A stretch of 64,000 bases of DNA from NCBI GenBank assembly GCA_963921825.1, contig OY997594.1, positions 44,882,557 to 44,946,556 of the forward strand, in the 5' to 3' direction. This stretch comes from Erodium maritimum. Taxonomy: Eukaryota; Streptophyta; Magnoliopsida; Geraniales; Geraniaceae. Below the pieces are notes generated by a model. That model was not told where the DNA came from, ran no database searches, and saw only the letters and a list, made by a program, of their open reading frames with translations. The translations under genes and the position numbers were made by a program. Of the stretch, positions 24,419 to 36,689 are shown one piece after another. The number at the start of each line of letters is the position of its first letter. The stretch's first letter is position 1.

Positions 24419-25699
24419 GTGGGCCCTTTTGGATGCAGCTTCTTCCTTAATTTCTAATAGGAGTGGCTAAATCATCCTCATCTACCTCTTTGGAACTCCA
24501 GTGTTTCTTGGACTTTCTTATTGTTTCAGACGCAATACTCTTTTTTTTCTCTTCTTCTTAGTCTTTTCTGACTTAGAACTAATGTATTCACATTAGTTCT
24601 TTTCATTATCATCATCATGTAAATCCTCAGAAATAGGTACTTCTTTTTCAAATTATTTACCAGTGTCCCTATAGCTTACAGAGATGGGTTTTTCAAAAGA
24701 GAGTTTTGTTGAGTCGACAATAGCATCAATTTTTCCAAGTTCGGATATAAGGTATTTACAAGCAGCAATAAGGGTTTTATGCTTACCTTTTGCAGCTAAA
24801 ACTGTTTTATCTTAGACAAGAGTTTCTGGATGTTGAGACTGGTGTCTTTTATTTTGAGACTGAGATTGTCCTTCCTTAGTTGATTTTTCCCGATTATCAC
24901 CAGACTGAGATTTCAAGAGCCTTCGACGATTCTTGTAACTCTGAACAAGCTTAAAATCCTCATCTTCCTCGGGTTCATGGAGAAGATTTTAGTAGGAGAC
25001 AGAACACTGTCGAGATTAGAGACAAGATGTAATGAAGAAGTTTTTGAGGATATACAATCCCTGATGGTAGAAGCGAGATGCAAAAATGTGGATTGCAATA
25101 GAGTTCATTGTCCATATTTTTCAACTTTTCCTTGGCTTTCCAAAATCGAGGTGGCACTTCTTCCCTATTTCTTAGGGATGAAAATTACCTTAAGCCCTCT
25201 TTAATCCCTAGAAATACGAATTCTATTCCTCCCACTAGACAAAGATCTTCCTTGATTTTTTGACACATGGACTTCTTGACGGTTACCAATTAGTTACATG
25301 AACAATTCAAAACTGGGGTATTGATCAACCACAACAATACCAGAGTCAGAAGAGTTGTGCCATGAAAAAACATGATTATACATATTATCTTTAGAGATTG
25401 CTCAATCAATCATATCCATAGCTGCACTAGTCACTCAGTTAAGAACTCCTTCTGACTCGTTAATCTTAAGAGATTAATTTCTTCAAGTATTCTTTGATCA
25501 AGGAGATACAATAATAAGCATGATTAATGATGCCAGCAAGTACCCTAAGATTTTAGCTAGTGAGAAGTATCTGGTACTTGAACCTGATTGATGAACAGTG
25601 GGTACTCCTTTTAGAGTTGTCAGACAGAATGTGATAACATCTTGCTGACATTCTATCTACAAACGCATTAACATGTACTTGAGTGACTATATGGTTGGT
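24419..25699. other. Unresolved Copia internal DNA
   Basis: AT-rich sequence within the Copia remnant with only short ORFs in all frames. It probably stands where pol once was. No domain is recognised. Confidence 0.35.
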
Positions 25700-26770
25700 T
25701 TCTTTTTCCCTCAGAGCACAAAGTGGCGATCACTCTCTTTTTCATCATACTTACTCACTTTTTGTAGATCTTCTTAATCTCATTAAATTTGCAAGTGATG
25801 AGATCTTTTTGGATAATTCTGTAGAGATTTCTATATATGGAAAATGTTAATTCCTTTTCAGTCACAAGGTCGTATACCTCATCATCTAGAGAAGCATATT
25901 CAATAACATCTCCTTTAGCTAACAAACATGTCGATACTGAAGAGCAATTAGTCAATGTGTTTTTCCTAGGTGACCACGCATAACATTTATCTATCAATCT
26001 AGACCCAAGCATAAGAGGGGAAAAGTTCTAGTTCAAAACAGAGCATATGTTTTGAATCCTTTTTCCCTCAGAGCACAATGTGGTGATCACTCTCTTTTTC
26101 ATCACACTTACTCTCTTTTTGTAAATCTTCTTAATCTCATTAAGTTTGCATGCGATGAGATCTTTTCGGATAATTCTGTAGAGATTTCTATATATGGAAA
26201 ATGTTAATTCCTTTTCAGTCACAAGGTCGTATACCTCATCATCTAGAGAAGCATATTCAATAACATCTCCTTTAGCTAACAAACATGTCGATACTGAAGA
26301 GCAATTAGTCAATGTGTTTTTCCTAGGTGACCACGCATAACATTTATCTATCAATCTAGACCCAAGCATAAGAGGGGAAAAGTTCTAGTTCAAAACAGAG
26401 CATATGTTTTGAATCCTTTTTCCCTCAGAGCACAATGTGGTGATCACTCTCTTTTTCATCACACTTACTCTCTTTTTGTAAATCTTCTTAATCTCATTAA
26501 GTTTGCATGCGATGAGATCTTTTCAGATAATTCTGTGGAGATTTCTAGATTTGGAAAATGTTAATTCCTTTTCAGTCACAAGGTCATATACCTTATCATC
26601 TAGATAAACATATTCAATAACATCTCCTTTAGCTAACAAACATGTTGATACTGAAGAGTAATTAGTCAATGTGTTTTCACTAGGTGACCACACATAACAA
26701 TTATCTATCAATCTAGACCCAAGCATAAGAGTGGAAAAGTTCTCGTTCAAAACAGAGCATATGTTGCTTG
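25700..26770 (-). repeat. 357-bp tandem triplication in the Copia ORF
   Basis: Three head-to-tail copies with an exact 357-bp period (GAGCACA at 25714, 26071 and 26428). The period is 119 codons, so the frame is kept. Each unit encodes the stretch LGSRLID-CY-WSP ... CLLAKGDVIEY ... YDLVTEKELTFS. The rightmost copy (26414-26770) joins the upstream protein without a stop at NENFS. The other two share a GAG-to-TAG change there and are nearly identical to each other in most of the unit. Confidence 0.85.
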
Positions 26771-27060
26771 TGATTTCCACATGTAGAACTAGATCATAGA
26801 TTTGACTTGTGCTGAATAGGCTTGTAGTTAGTCCTTTGACCAACAATGTCTCAGTAAAGCAATTTGTGCTAGGAAACTTTAATTTACCCTTACCGATAAC
26901 TTTTGCCTTGACTCCATCTCCAAAAACAATTGTTCCAACATGACACGAGTGCACTTCAGATAGTGTTTACTATTTCCTGTCATGTGTTGAGATGTCCCAC
27001 TATCGAAGTACCAAATATTGTTGTGGGATCTAGAGAAAGTATTATGTGCCACATTGGCAT
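26523..27060 (-). pseudogene. Copia protease and GAG-pre-integrase fragment
   Basis: Around 27010-26980 the minus strand reads IWYFDSGTSQHMTG, the Copia protease active site (DSG). Downstream, 26954-26523 reads TIVFGDGVKAKVIGKGKLKF and LLVKGLTTSLFSTSQIYD, the usual region between protease and integrase. The expected WHxRLGH start of integrase does not follow. Instead the 357-bp unit repeats. Confidence 0.65.
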
Positions 27061-27232
27061 GGTAGATCTCACTTTTGACTTTCCATACTTGCTTCTAACT
27101 GTCATGAGAACATTTTGCCTTATAAAACCTCTTCGGCTTAGTATTCTTCTAAAGTTGGTTGTGACTTCTTTGTTAGAGTTTAGGAACTCCATGGAGTTGA
27201 TAACAAAGTGGTCTTATGTGACCTTTCTTCCC

Positions 27233-28400
27233 TCAATAATGACATTTCCTTGAAGCCTTCTTAAAGTTTCCTATTGGCAAGAATTCATCACGTACATTAG
27301 GTAAACATTGATATGAGTACTTAACAAGATGTTGCATGGGATGCCTGTTGGGGTGTTGTTTAGAATGAGTATGTAGATGTTGATCACTAGTATTTTGAAC
27401 TTTTGACATCTTGGATGGTGGAGAAACAACATCTACTTTCTTTCTTCTAGTAGTCAAAGAATGATGGACTTTCTGTTGTGGTACAAATATTGTTTGAGAG
27501 GTTGAGGCTTCCTCATTGTATCCCAATTTGTTCATATTTTTGAATGACCTTCCAATATATAGAATATTATACAGAGTATTTGTACTTGAGTTTAACATCC
27601 TGACTGACTTGGTAATACGATTAACTTCTCCATTTAGTCTTCTCACCTCCTCTTGTAAAGATCCAGTTGTTGTAAGAAATTGAACTTTCTCAGATAACAA
27701 AGTTTGTATTAGAACCTTTAGAGCTTCCAGAGTTATTGAATTTACAGATTCTCTACTAGATATGTGATCACTCTGAATTATTGACTCATCGCCTAAGAGT
27801 TGCTCAGATGTGAAGCTTCCATCAATGATCTCTCTTGCATTAACAGAGGCAAAATTAGTTGTAAAAGCAAGCGAATTTCTAACTTGTTCATTTTTAGTCT
27901 GGTCATCATCTTCATCAGATTGACATGTAGCAAGTCCGTTCTCTTACTTCTTTTGATGAGTTGGATACTCCCATTGATTTTTGCCGAATCCTCCATATTC
28001 ATGGCACTGAATACATTTCCCGATACTCATTTATTTGAGTTCCTCTCTGAAGAACTTCATTCTTTCTGATGTGGGATGTCACAAGCATCATGATTCATAT
28101 CTTTCCTACGAATGAGGCATTTCATTTCTTTCTTTACCATCACGGACACGAATTTCTCCATACCTCCTTTAGCAATGGAATTTGATTGAGTCTTGAGATT
28201 TTGAGTATAGTTTTTTTAGAGTCATCCATTTGTGTTCCTTGTCCATAGAGTTAACTCAAATGTCATGAGTGAGGCCATGAGTTCATCAAATATGAGAGAG
28301 TTTAAGTTGTGCAAAGGAATGTTGTCTTGCTTGCTAGATACTGAGTTTGCTTTTGAAAGAGTTAATGATAGGCTTTCAAGAGGATAATTTTCTAGGATCT
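27233..28400 (-). pseudogene. Copia gag fragments
   Basis: 28407-28222 reads ILENYPLESLSLTL ... DELMASLMTFE, the gag pattern of Copia elements (KVLRSLP ... ELIGSLMTHE). 27700-27233 is a charged, coiled-coil-like stretch. A cysteine-rich knuckle is not obvious because the frames are broken between the two. It abuts LINE-B sequence at about 28400 without an LTR or target site. Confidence 0.5.
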
Positions 28401-28487
28401 GAACCAAGCTGAAATCCTAGAAGAGGTAAAGGAAGAGATGTTACTTCACATCCAAGCAATCTGGAAACTTGATCTTCTAAAAGAGAG
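28401..28487 (-). mobile_element. LINE-B, piece 3 (RT thumb)
   Basis: The minus strand reads RLLGCEVTSLPLPLLGFQLGS, matching the LINE-A thumb (VLGCYTGSLPFIYLGFSLGG). It joins the piece at 31839-33086 when the solo LTR is removed. LINE-B stops here, next to Copia gag. Confidence 0.65.
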
Positions 28488-31400
28488 TGTCACGCCCCAA
28501 ATTCAGTAAAACCGAACCTGGAACGTGAACGTTTAAAAACAATGAAACAATGAGACCTGTTTTGGATAAACACTTTAAAATATCCATTTAATTAATCAAA
28601 ATAATATTTAAAACTTAAAAATACGTCCCAACACGTGGACAAAAGTACAAGGTATCCGTCACTAGACTCAAAAGACTAAACCCGGACTCCGCTCCTAGCT
28701 CCACAAGCTTCGAGAGCTCACCTAGTCCGTCCTGTGATCAGTACCTGTAGGAAAAGCAGCTAGGGGTGAGCGTTCGCTCACCACCACAGATAACAGACTG
28801 ACTACGACATAATTAGCAGACAATGCCGGTAACACCCACAACAAACTCAACTCCGGGGATCACTGTCCCCAACCCAAGTACTCCGACTGAACACACACCC
28901 ACAGTTACCTTCCTTGACCAACTCAACACCCTGACTCGTAAAGTAGACCCGACACAACGATCACGACCTCTTCCAAGGGCTCAAAAGGCCACCACGCAAC
29001 ACCCAATATCACAAAGGATCGCACACCAAAACAAGATCACAAAGGATCACACACCAAACAAGATCACAAAGGATCGCATACCAACTGCTCAGTAACCCAT
29101 CTCCCACTCATACGAACACGGATCAGGCTAGCCAAAGAATGCTTACAACCTGTGATACCCAAACTCGGACCAAGCCAGCCAAAGAATGCTTGTAACATGT
29201 TGATACTCAAAATCGGATCAGGCCAGCCAAAGAATGCTTGCAACCTGTTGATACTCAAACTTGGTCAGGCCAGCCAACGAATGCTTGCAACCTACCGGGG
29301 TCTGCAATCACAATCACAATCACAATCACAATCACAAGCAAGTTCAACAACCAGTAACAACACAGGTTCAACACTCACAGGCACTCATGGCCACCAAGAC
29401 ACCAGCAGTAGAACTCGGACTCAACAGCCCCACAGGCACTCACGGCCTCCCAAGACACACCAACAGTAACTCACGGGCTCAACAACCCCACGGGCACTCA
29501 CGACCTCTCAAAACTACCAACAGTCACTCACGGGCTCAACAACCCCACAAGCACTCACGGCCTCCCAAGACACACAAACAGTAACTCACGGGCTCAACAA
29601 CCCTACAGGCACTCACGGCCTCTCAAAACTACGAACAATAATGACACGGGTTCACCAACCCCACGGGCACTCACGGCCTCCCAAAACCCCAAAGGTAAAG
29701 ACACGGGTTCAACAACCCCACGCGCACTCACGACCTCCCGAAACCCCAAAGGTAAAGACACGGGTTCAACAACCCAACGGGCCCTCATGGCCACCCAAGA
29801 CTCCAACGGTAAAGTACGGGTTCACAACCCCACGGGCACTCACGGCCACCCAAAACACCAACAATAATACCATGGGCTCTCATGGCCACCCAAGACTCTA
29901 CAATAATACACGGGCTCTCATGGCCACCCAAAACACCAACAATAATACCACGAGCTCTCATGGCCACCCAAGACTCGACAATAATACACGGGCTCTCATG
30001 GCCACCCAAGACATAAACGGTACTACACGGGCTCTCATGGCCACCCAAGACATAAACAATACTACACGGGCTCTCATGGCCACCCAAGACATAAACAATA
30101 CTACACGGGCTCTCATGGCCACCCAAGACATAAATTAAACAGTCAACCTCCGGGCATGGTCATATGCCTCCAGTAATTCTAATATCGCTAAGTTCTCTGA
30201 TCCTACGACACTACTAAGTGTCACATTCTTTTCTCATAAACGCTACAATCCTGTATCATGCTTTTCTAATATTCGATAACCTAAATAACCCACGACACCC
30301 CGGTGTCACATGCAAGTCTACAGTTAACTTTCCCTAGTCATGGCCGAGATCAGGCTACTTTTCCCTACCTCGTATATAACTCCAAAAGTGCTCCACTAAG
30401 TCTCGATGTGATCCCAGTCACTCGCCGAGCCTCCCTTTGCCTCGGTCCGCAGTACGATCTAAAAGAACACAAATTTCAAAGCACCTTTAACTAGTAGGAA
30501 TAAACCGGAAATTAATAAACTTAACGCCCAAACGTAACCCCGACAATGTCAATCACTCCAAAACTTCCCAATTACTCGACATTGTCGATAAAGGACCCGT
30601 AAAGGCCCGATTCGCCCGACTTGGCGAATCTGCCCGGGTTTTGTAAATTGCCTTCCGGGGCTCCAAAAGCCCCCGTTTTCGTTTCTACGGTCTTAGAATA
30701 GTTCAAGGAGCCCAATGCACTTGACGGAATCGAATTCCGACTTCCGAGTCAATTAATTAACGTTTAAAGATTCTAAAACCCGTTAATCACAACTTTTCCA
30801 ATTTAATTCCAAATTTCGATTCGATTAAGGATAATTGGTCCGGGGAACGTTTTAAACCTCCCGAACACTAAACCCGATCACCCGAGCACGTGGGCCCTAC
30901 CCAACCCACTTGGCCGAGAGCCCTAGGGTTCCAATGGGGCTCGGCCACCATGGTGGTGGCCGGCCCTAGGTCCGGCCAGCCACCTCCTAAGGTGGCCGGA
31001 GCTCCTCCCGAGCTCTCGGTCGTCGGAAAACGTGCAAACAACCCTCCAAACACCTCTAAAACGTCTCCCATAAACCCCCAACCTCACTACAACCCTAACT
31101 CATCAATTAAACCCAAACCCTAACGTTTGAAAATTAACAAAACGGGAATCGGTTCGGTGCTTACTCAAGAGGAGGACGAGGGGAACGATGTTGCTCCTTG
31201 CCTTGAGACGATCCAAAGGCTCGATATTCCTCAAAACCCTAGCTTCTTAACCTTCTCTCTTCTTCTCCTTCTCCTTCTCTCTCTAACTCTCTTCTTCTTT
31301 TCAAAACTAACACAATTTCTATTTTTTTTCTATTTTAACATGTGTGGCCGGCCATGCTTCTCTCCCTCTTAGTTTCCCCCCAAAACTAACACCACCACAA

Positions 31401-31838
31401 TTAGGACAAGTGTCAAGGTGGGTCCCACACCTTTTGGGAAATATCTACTTGATATTTTCCAATCAGTTTCGCGAAAATCGGACGTTTCGGGCCCCGAACG
31501 GGCACTTTTCCCAAGAAAATACGAAACTTGGCGGGCCACAAGGAAATGGATCAACTAAGACCGCTGCGACGACGGCTAAGCTTTTTGGATCCAAAATGGT
31601 CCTCGAATGGATCAAAACGTCGCTCGGTTGACTTTTTCAGCGAAAAGTCAACATGTCCCAAATTGATCAGAATGTTGCCCTGAGTCCCCTGGAACTCATT
31701 TTGGTCAATATCGGGGTCAACTTAAGTCCGGTATGACACTCGGGGTCATTTTAGGTTCACTTAACTGTCAGTCTTAAATTTTTAAAATTTTCCTGTTTTC
31801 GCAGGTTTGACTGGCGTTGACCGGGAGTGGTTATTACA
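28488..31838 (-). mobile_element. Solo Gypsy LTR, 3351 bp, reverse
   Basis: It lies between TGTCACGCCCCAA (28488) and GGTTATTACA (31838), the complements of the ends of the 33087-42069 element. Perfect 5-bp duplication GAGAG (28483-28487 and 31839-31843). It sits in the reverse transcriptase domain of LINE-B. It includes a 39-bp minisatellite (29590-30136), a CAATCA microsatellite (29307-29336) and the hairpin module GGTGAGCG..CGCTCACC near 28775. No internal region is left. The ORFs inside are LTR shadows. Confidence 0.9.
29590..30136. repeat. 39-bp LTR minisatellite
   Basis: Tandem units with the core GGGCTCTCATGGCCACCCAA. The last four are spaced exactly 39 bp apart (29991, 30030, 30069, 30108). 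Earlier units are more varied. In the plus-strand LTRs the complement core GGGTGGCCATGAGAGCCCGT recurs at about 34140-34290 and 40495-40710. The units follow each other without separate spacers, so this is not a CRISPR array. Confidence 0.85.
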
Positions 31839-33086
31839 GAGAGAAAGGATTAAGAAGGACAAACTAAGATTTCTGGAAATTGATCTAAAGGCTTGATGGA
31901 AGCTGAAAAATATGGAGTGTGTGTTTAAGATTCCTGATTTGTGATGTGTGGCCTTTGATGATGATAAGAGTATCATCTCCCAATTGTAAATGAGAAATTT
32001 GTGGCTAATTTTCTTTACAAGAAACTCCACTTAACTAATTAAGACTAGTACTGAGATTAATTAATTGGTGAAGACCTTCAACCACAATTGCAAAGAGAAA
32101 TGGGGAGAGAGGACATCCTTGCTTTATACCACTCTAGAGATAAAAATCAGGGGAAGGAGTACCATTAATCAGAACTAAAACCCAAGCTTGGAAGCATGCC
32201 TTCAACCAAGATCTCCACTTTAGACCAAATCCCATTGTTCCCAACAAATTTAGTAAGTAATCCTAGTTGACATAATCATAGGCTTTCTCAAAGTCTACTT
32301 TAAATAGAATGACTTCCTCTTTGGATCTTTTCACATGATCCACTACCTCTACAAATATGAAGACTCCATCCAAGATCTGTCTACCAGAAACGAAACTGGA
32401 TTGCACATCACTCACTAAGTGATCAAGGTGAATTTTCAGTCTTGCAGCCATGATTTTTGCCAAGATTTTATAGGGGCCACCAACTAGACTAATATGCCTG
32501 AAATCTGAGAAGGTTTGAGGACTTGCGGTCTTGGGAATCAAGATTATGAAAGAGGAGTTTAAACTTTCCCTAATTCTGAGGTTTGATGGAAGTGAGATAG
32601 AAATTTGCAGATATCATCCTTTACCAGGTGCCAACATCTTTGGTAAAATTTTGGGGAGTAGCCATCTGGACCAGGAGACTTTTCTCCATTACAATCTTTA
32701 AGAGCCTTGAGGAATCTGAATTAGTAAAAGAAAGTTCCAATACAGCTGCTTGTTGAGGAGTGATTATGTTGAAATTTAAGGATGAGAGATCAATGGAAAT
32801 CTGGTTTGAGTTCTTGTAGAGGTTGGAAAAGTAAATTACAACTTGATCTCGTATGTCCCCTGGACTAGTGTAGAGAATTCCTTGTACAACAATTTCAGAG
32901 ATATGCTTTCTGCTGTTTTTCATGTTTGCAATAATGTGGTAGAAACTAGAGCATCTGCCACTCTCTTTGATCCACTTTAGCATGGCCTTTTGACTCCAAA
33001 ACTTGGCTATTAGTTTCATCTTGAGAATTAACTTTGTAGACAGTAGCCCTCTCTCAGCAATTTCAGAAGGTAATAAAGGCCTTGAC
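31839..33086 (-). pseudogene. LINE-B, piece 2 (reverse transcriptase)
   Basis: The minus strand from 33086 gives the linker (AKFWSQKAMLKWIKESGRCSSFYHIIANMK, split over frames), then RT motifs IPKTASPQTFSDFRHISLVG and GPYKILAKIMAARL, SFVSGRQILDGVF, VILFKVDFEKAYDYVN. Further down comes ISHLQLGDDTLI, where the catalytic FADD/YADD reads LGDD. Frameshifts and stops break it. The solo LTR at 28488-31838 interrupts it on the left, the gag-only Gypsy element on the right. Confidence 0.75.
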
Positions 33087-35689
33087 TGTAATAACCACTC
33101 CCGGTCAACGCCAGTCAAACCTGCGAAAAACAGGAAAATTTAAAAATTTTAAGACTGACAGTTAAGTGAACCTAAAATGACCTTTAGTGTCATACCGGAC
33201 TTAATTTGACCCCTTTATTGACCAAAGTGAGTTCCGGGGGACTCAGGGCAACTTTCTGATCAATTTGGGAAATGTTGACTTTTCGCTGGAAAAGTCAACC
33301 GAGCGACGTTTTGGTCCATACGAGGACCGTTTTGGATCCAAAAAGCTTAGCCGTCGTCGCAGCGGTCTTAGTTGAGCCGTTTCCTTGTGGCCCACCAAGT
33401 TTCGTAATTTCTTGGGAAAAGTGCCCGTTTGGGGCCCGAAACGTCCGTTTTTCACGAAACTGATTGGAAAATATCAACTATATATTTTCCAAAAGGTGTG
33501 GGACCCACCTTTCCACTTGTCCAATTAGTGGTGGTGTTAGTTTTGGGGGGAAAATGAGAGGTGGGGGTGCCTTGGGTGGCCGGCCATATATCAAAAAAAG
33601 AAAGAAAAATATACAAAAAGGGGTTAGTTGTTTTAGAAAAGAAGAAGAGAGTTAGAGAGAGAAGGAGAAGAAGAAGAAGAGAGAAGAGAGGGAAAGCTAG
33701 GGTTTGGAGGAAATCGAGCCCTTGGATCGTCTTAAAGCAAGGAGCATTTGTCTTCCCCTCGTCTTCCTCGTTGGTAAGACCTAACCCGATAATCGTTTTG
33801 CTTATTTTGGAAAGCTAGGGTTTGTTTAAATTGAATGATTGAGGGTTGTATCGAGGTTGGGGAGGTGTTGGAGACGTTTTAGAGGTGTTTGGACCGAAGA
33901 GTGGAACGTTTTCCGGTGACCGGAGGCTCGGGGGAGCTCCGGCCACCGTGTTAGTGGCTGGCCGGACTTGGCCAGGCCGGTGGGCTACTGGCCGGAGCTT
34001 GGCCGGACCCTGTGGGGGCTGGCCGGACTTGGCCAGGCCGGTGGGCTGCAGGCCGGAGGTTGGCCGGACCTCGGGGTGGCTGGCCGGAACTAGGGCCAGC
34101 CACCACCTTGGTAAGCCGGGCCTTGAGAGCCCGTGCTGTTATTGTTGAGTCTTGGGTGGCCTTGAGAGCCCGTGTTTTATTATCGAGTTTTGGGTGGCCT
34201 TGAGAGCCCGTATTATTATTGTTGAGTCTTGGGTGGCCATGAGAGCCCGTGTTGTTATTCGTGTTTGGGTGGCCATGAGAGCCCGTACTTTACTGTTGGT
34301 GTTTTAGATCGCTTACGAGTTAGAGTCTCGGTAAGTTGCAAGCGTGTTTCATTGTCGAGTTTGGGTGGCCATGAGTGCCTGTGGGGTTGTTGAACCCGTG
34401 TCTTTACCTTTGGTGTTTGGGCGGTCTTGAGAGTCCGTGTACTAAGGTTGGTGTCTTTGGCTGGCCTGACCGAGTTAGAGTCTCGTGGGGGTTGCAAGCT
34501 CCCTTAGCTGGCTTACGAGTTAGAGTCTCGGTAAGTTGCAAACGTGTCTTATGGTTGGTGTCTTGGGAGGCCGTGAGTGCCTATGGGGCTGTTGAGTCCG
34601 TGTCTTACGGTTGGTGTGTCTTGGGAGGCCGTGAGTGCCTGTGGGGCGGTTGAGTCCGAGTTTTACTGTTGGTGTCTTGGTGGCCATGAGTGCCTGTGAG
34701 TGTTGATTATGTGTTGTAACTGGTTGTTGAACTTGCTTGTGATTGTGATTGTGATTGTGTTTGTGGTTACTTGAGGTTGGGGGCCCGCTTCATGAAACGG
34801 GGGTCCACAATCACACGCGTCTGTATGTTCAGACGGGGTAGGGGGCCCGCCCGCCAATAAAGGGGTCCTGGCCGCGCGTGTGTGGTTTGGGTTTGTGAGC
34901 ATACTTTGGCTGGCTTACGGGTTAGAGTCCTGGTATGTTGCACGCATTCTTTGGCTGGCTTACGAGTTAGAGTCTCGGTAAGTGCAAGCATTTTCCGGCT
35001 GGCTTACGAATTAGAGTCTCGGTAAGTTTCAGCATTCTTGGGTTGGCCTGATCGGGTTAGAGTCCCGGGAGGGCGTGAGCATTCTTGGCAGCTGGTTTGC
35101 GATCCTTTGTGATCTTGCTTGGTGTGCGATCCTTTGTGATCTTGTTTGGGGTGTGATCCCTTGTGATGGTGTTTGGTGTTGCGTAACTTTCTTTTGAGTC
35201 CTTGGAAGAGGTCGTCAATGGTGGTGTCGGGTCTACTTTACGTGTCAGGGTGTCGAGTTGGTCAGGGAAGGCAACAGTGGGTGTATGTTCGGTTAGAGTA
35301 CTTGGGTTGGGGATGGTGTTCCCCGGTGTCGAGTTGTTGTTGGTGTTACTTGCTTTGTCTGCTAATTATGCCGTAGTCAGTCTGTTATCCGTGGTGGTGA
35401 GCGAACGCTCACCCCTAGCTGCTTTTCCTACAGGTACTGTTCGTGGGACGGACTAGGTGAGCTCTCGGAACTTGTGGAGCTAAGAGCGGAGTCCGGGTCT
35501 TGTCTTTTGAGTCTAGTGACGGATACCTTGTATTTTTGTCCACTTGTTGGGACGTGTTTTAAACTGTAATTATTATTTTGTTGAACAAATGGTACTTTTA
35601 AAGTGTTTATTCAAAAAAGGTTTCAAACGGTTTTATTATTTTAAATGTTCGCGTCCTTAGTTCGGTTTTACTGAAATTGGGGCGTGACA
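33087..35689 (+). repeat. 5' LTR, with a 0.97-kb deletion
   Basis: 2603 bp, against 3555 bp for the 3' LTR. The missing part corresponds to 39532-40502 of the 3' LTR. The join is at about 34117, where GCCGGGCC meets CCTTGAGAGCC; both deletion edges carry GGCC. Purine-rich repeats (33640-33690), a TATATC box near 33586, short tandem repeats (34130-35060) and a TGTGAT microsatellite (34736-34760) are visible. Confidence 0.9.
34760..34895 (+). repeat. Hairpin-rich block inside the LTRs
   Basis: It holds a near-palindrome CCCGCTTCATGAAACGGG, a small hairpin GTCTG..CAGAC, and two GGGGGCCCGC boxes. The 3' LTR has it too (about 41195-41325). The reverse solo LTR lacks it at the matching place (about 29290-29310), so it is a family polymorphism. 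Confidence 0.6.
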
Positions 35690-35692
35690 GCT

Positions 35693-35705
35693 TGGTATCA
35701 GAGCT
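35693..35705 (+). promoter_or_regulatory. Primer-binding site (initiator tRNA-Met type)
   Basis: TGGTATCAGAGCT starts four bases after the 5' LTR end and matches the standard plant retrotransposon primer-binding sequence. Confidence 0.9.
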
Positions 35706-36069
35706 CGAGGTTTCACACCTCGGACTGTACATCAATTAGGTGGGGAGAGTCGAGTCGGTAGAGTCCCGTCGTACGTTGGGTACGCAGGTCGGGAACCGTG
35801 TGTAGACCCGTGGTGTTGTGAGTCCTGCTTGTGTCTATGTGTACGTGCGGTGTTTTCTTGCTGGCTTGCTGATTGTTGTTGCTGCGTGAAATGTTTTTAA
35901 GCTGTCACGGGTCGACTCAGGAGTGCTCCTGTAGTCGAACGTGACGGTGCTGATATCAAGTCGGTACAACGTAGTTCGGGGACGCCTGGACCGGGTTGTA
36001 ACTACGTGATGTCAAGTATGAGGTTTGAAAAATGAAGTGGAGAAAGCTTTAAAAATTTGATTGTTTTGA

Positions 36070-36320
36070 TGTTGTTTGACGCCGTGGGCGTTTGTGTTTG
36101 ACTTTGATTGGCCCGGTGGGCGTGGTTCGGTGTTGGTAGGACCGGTGGGCGTGTCTTGATTTTTGTGTGACGCCGTGGGCGTTTGTGTTTGACTTCGTTT
36201 GGCCCTGTGGGCGTATTGTGATTGTTTTTGGTTGGCCCGGTGGGCGTGTTGCGGAGTCCTTGTTGGCCCGGTGGGCGCTGTTTGACTTTGGTTGGCCCGG
36301 TGGGCGGTGTCGTCGTTGTC
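36070..36320 (+). repeat. GGCCCGGTGGGCG minisatellite in the gag leader
   Basis: About eight imperfect copies of a 25-40 bp unit with the core TTGGCCCGGTGGGCGTG or ACGCCGTGGGCGTTTG. It is in the untranslated leader (35690-37044). The ORFs here follow the repeat and are not genes. Confidence 0.7.
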
Positions 36321-36689
36321 GTTGTTGTGGGTGTTTGGCCGGTTTGGCTTGTTCGTGGTTTAGTCGGGTGTTGTGGTTGTGTGACTCGGTTCACGTTCGG
36401 GTGGTTGAGCGTTGGTTTTACGGGGTTGTGTTCGCAGTTGTGGGTTGTAGAGGCCGTAGGCCTGCTGTACGGCTAGGTTGTTGTTGAGTTCTTCCGCTTA
36501 CGTGTTAGTATACTTAAGGCTTTAATAGCGCGAGCAGTAGTGTGTTATTGGCTTGAGGACGTGTTTCCCGTGTCGAGGTTCATCTTACTCGAGCGAGTAC
36601 TTGAGGTGTTGTTAGCATGGACGGTGGGATGTTTGACTTCAGTTTTGAGGTGGTGGTTTGCCCTGACTAGAGTGGTAAGTCCTTGGTGT

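Larger units (their letters stand above)
22314..28400 (-). mobile_element. Decayed SIRE-like Copia internal region
   Basis: In minus-strand order: gag fragments (about 28400-27233), protease (about 27050-26990), GAG-pre-integrase region (26954-26523, then tandem copies to 25700), a long stretch of broken DNA, and an extra ORF near the 3' LTR (about 23570-22700). Integrase, reverse transcriptase and RNase H are not seen, so several kilobases of pol are gone. The extra ORF before the 3' LTR fits SIRE-type elements. Confidence 0.6.

Noticed and set aside
29590..30136. Regular short repeats that look like a CRISPR array
   Set aside because: The whole 39-bp unit repeats without unique spacers, it lies in a plant retrotransposon LTR, and its complement recurs in the other LTRs.
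33555..34150. Gly/Arg-rich plus-strand ORFs in the 5' LTR
   Set aside because: LTR sequence; similar ORFs appear at the same place in the 3' LTR only because the DNA is duplicated.
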